Below, in pieces: positions 62,718 through 64,000 of a stretch of 64,000 nt of DNA (position 1 is its first letter; every line of letters starts with the position of its first letter). The notes under the pieces were generated by a model, which was not told where the DNA came from, did not search any database, and saw only the letters and a list, made by a program, of their open reading frames with translations. Both the position numbers and the translations under genes were made by a program. Source of the DNA: GCA-2711565 sp963664245 (GTDB lineage Bacteria > Bacteroidota > Bacteroidia > Bacteroidales > GCA-2711565). The DNA lies in assembly GCA_963664245.1 (NCBI GenBank), contig OY760934.1:1488001-1552000 (forward strand). The letters run 5' to 3'.

Positions 62718-64000
62718 TTATTCATAAGTAACTCCGGAAGTAGTTCTATCATTTTCTTCTAACTCCAGATTCATTTCAATATAACCCGGCCAAATGGGCA
62801 ATATTAATCTTGGATCGTCAGCAGGAACATTAATTTTCAAACTACTCAGATAATGGGTCATCGGCAAATGCAATCGTTTGATATCAAACAGACGCAGTTC
62901 TTTTCCGTAAAGTTCCCTTCTTCTTTCCTTTAAAACTGCATCAATCACTGCCTCCTGATTATTTCCCAAGTCACCCAATGTGATGTCGGTATAGGTTCCT
63001 GTTTTGTAACGTTTAGACGCAAGCAGGTTAATGTCATCCAGGGCATCCTGTAGATGTCCAAGACGGGCATTACATTCGGCACGGGTTAAATACATCTCAG
63101 GAGATGTAACCGGCGTATTATAGGCTGAATTTGAGTTGGCTCCATCAATGCCATATCTGTATGTCGGGTGGTTACCATAGTAAATAAAAGAATATGCATT
63201 ACTACTCAACTTTGAGGTGGTGGTGGTGTTCCACCCACTAAACCAAAGGGTTCTTCGCAAATCATAATTTATATAATCCGTTCCGCTTCTGTCATACCCT
63301 GGATAAATTTGATTAAACGTTGTTGTGTCGAGATACATATAAGTGTACGTATATATGGCTTTTGGAGTAGTTTTATGTAAAAGTATCTCTTCATCAAACA
63401 TACGAGAGGTTTTTGTTATTGCTGTATAATAGGGATAATCGCCGGAGTATTGAGTGTTAAGGTCATACAAAAAGTCGTGTATTTGTAAACTTTTGTCTGC
63501 ATAAAACAGTGCATTTTCGTAATCGCCCATGTACAGATAAGTACGTGCTAAAATAGCATAAGTAGATGTTTTTGTGGGCCGGTGAGTATATCGGTCAACA
63601 TCGTCAGGTAAATCATCAACGGCTTCCAACAAATCGTTTAATATAAACTCATATACCTCTTGTATCCTCCTGCGCTCTAACGAAGGAAGCATTGCCGGTT
63701 TAGTAACAATTGGCACACCTAAATCGGTAGATGCGGTTGCTGGATTATAGGCTTTGGCATAACAATTAACCAGGGCCAAATACGCATAAGCACGGTGAAC
63801 TTTTGTTTCGGCAATAAGCTGGGCTTTAATATCATCATCTTCCAGTTTTTCAATTTCCTCAAGAATAATAGAAGTGAGTGAGCCAACATAATATGGAGAT
63901 TTCCAATTGAAATCATCTTTAAGCCCTTCATAGTTCCATACATATTCATCAAAGGTGAACAATCCCTGAAAATGCATTTTGGTTGAAGTCCATCTGCTCC
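62718..64000 (-). CDS. SusD/RagB-family outer-membrane lipoprotein, N-terminus cut by window edge (system 6)
   Basis: The frame is open to the right edge: SRWTSTK precedes the first internal ATG at 63977, so the real start and lipobox lie outside the window. Family segments: KVHRAYAYLALVNCYAKAYNP, TYAILARTYLYMGDYENALFYAD, PEMYLTRAECNARLGHLQDALDDIN, and the C-terminal LKERRRELYGKELRLFDIKRLHLP. A SusC gene is expected directly to the right. It heads the visible part of system 6, followed by two TlpA genes and the thioredoxin-less lipoprotein. Confidence 0.93.
   Translation of the reverse strand, partial: SRWTSTKMHFQGLFTFDEYVWNYEGLKDDFNWKSPYYVGSLTSIILEEIEKLEDDDIKAQLIAETKVHRAYAYLALVNCYAKAYNPATASTDLGVPIVTKPAMLPSLERRRIQEVYEFILNDLLEAVDDLPDDVDRYTHRPTKTSTYAILARTYLYMGDYENALFYADKSLQIHDFLYDLNTQYSGDYPYYTAITKTSRMFDEEILLHKTTPKAIYTYTYMYLDTTTFNQIYPGYDRSGTDYINYDLRRTLWFSGWNTTTTSKLSSNAYSFIYYGNHPTYRYGIDGANSNSAYNTPVTSPEMYLTRAECNARLGHLQDALDDINLLASKRYKTGTYTDITLGDLGNNQEAVIDAVLKERRRELYGKELRLFDIKRLHLPMTHYLSSLKINVPADDPRLILPIWPGYIEMNLELEENDRTTSGVTYE

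Overview
The window comes from a low-GC member of the Bacteroidota, most likely the order Bacteroidales. The evidence is a dense set of SusC/RagA and SusD/RagB outer-membrane pairs, FecR anti-sigma factors with ECF sigma factors, Bacteroidota-type lipoproteins, TAnnTTTG-type promoter boxes and no Shine-Dalgarno signals. The only housekeeping gene is the 5' part of tilS at the left edge (1-461). I see no rRNA, tRNA, CRISPR, transposase or phage gene.

Almost everything else is six consecutive copies of one kind of operon, nearly all on the minus strand (read right to left): ECF sigma, FecR, SusC with an N-terminal STN signalling domain, SusD, then a variable tail of lipoproteins, thioredoxin-fold proteins and, in one case, proteases. 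System 1 = 789-9490 (sigma, FecR, SusC, SusD, thioredoxin, broken TlpA). System 2 = 9795-27924 (sigma, FecR, SusC, SusD, a metallopeptidase-like lipoprotein without its zinc motif, thioredoxin, a thioredoxin-less paralogue, a caspase/gingipain-like protease candidate, thioredoxin, TlpA, and an exported TldD/TldE-like pair). System 3 = 28069-41318 (sigma, FecR, SusC, SusD, DUF4843 lipoprotein, frameshifted PKD-like lipoprotein, three tandem thioredoxins). System 4 = 41670-49905 (divergent sigma, FecR, SusC, SusD, TlpA). System 5 = 50004-59342 (sigma, FecR, SusC, SusD, second zinc-motif-less lipoprotein, TlpA). System 6 = 59481 to beyond the right edge (SusD, two TlpA, TlpA-related lipoprotein).

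Working model (inference): each sigma/FecR pair senses a ligand through its own SusC STN domain and switches on its own SusCD importer. The exported thioredoxin-fold proteins (eleven intact CxxC proteins in 64 kb) and the protease candidates then reduce and degrade what is captured. The absence of glycoside hydrolases, lyases, sulfatases and hybrid two-component sensors argues against polysaccharide loci. Disulfide-containing peptides or proteins are a more natural substrate.

Non-coding structure is the less expected part. In all five complete systems a TAnnTTTG box on the plus strand overlaps the susC start codon, and a plus-strand intrinsic terminator lies at the fecR stop, outlining an antisense RNA of about 75-90 nt. 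In most systems a stem-loop also separates the SusCD core from the thioredoxin tail. A structured repeat with a compensatory base pair occurs in two operons. The block of systems 1-3 is bordered by two fragments of a system-4-like unit, which suggests how the array was assembled.
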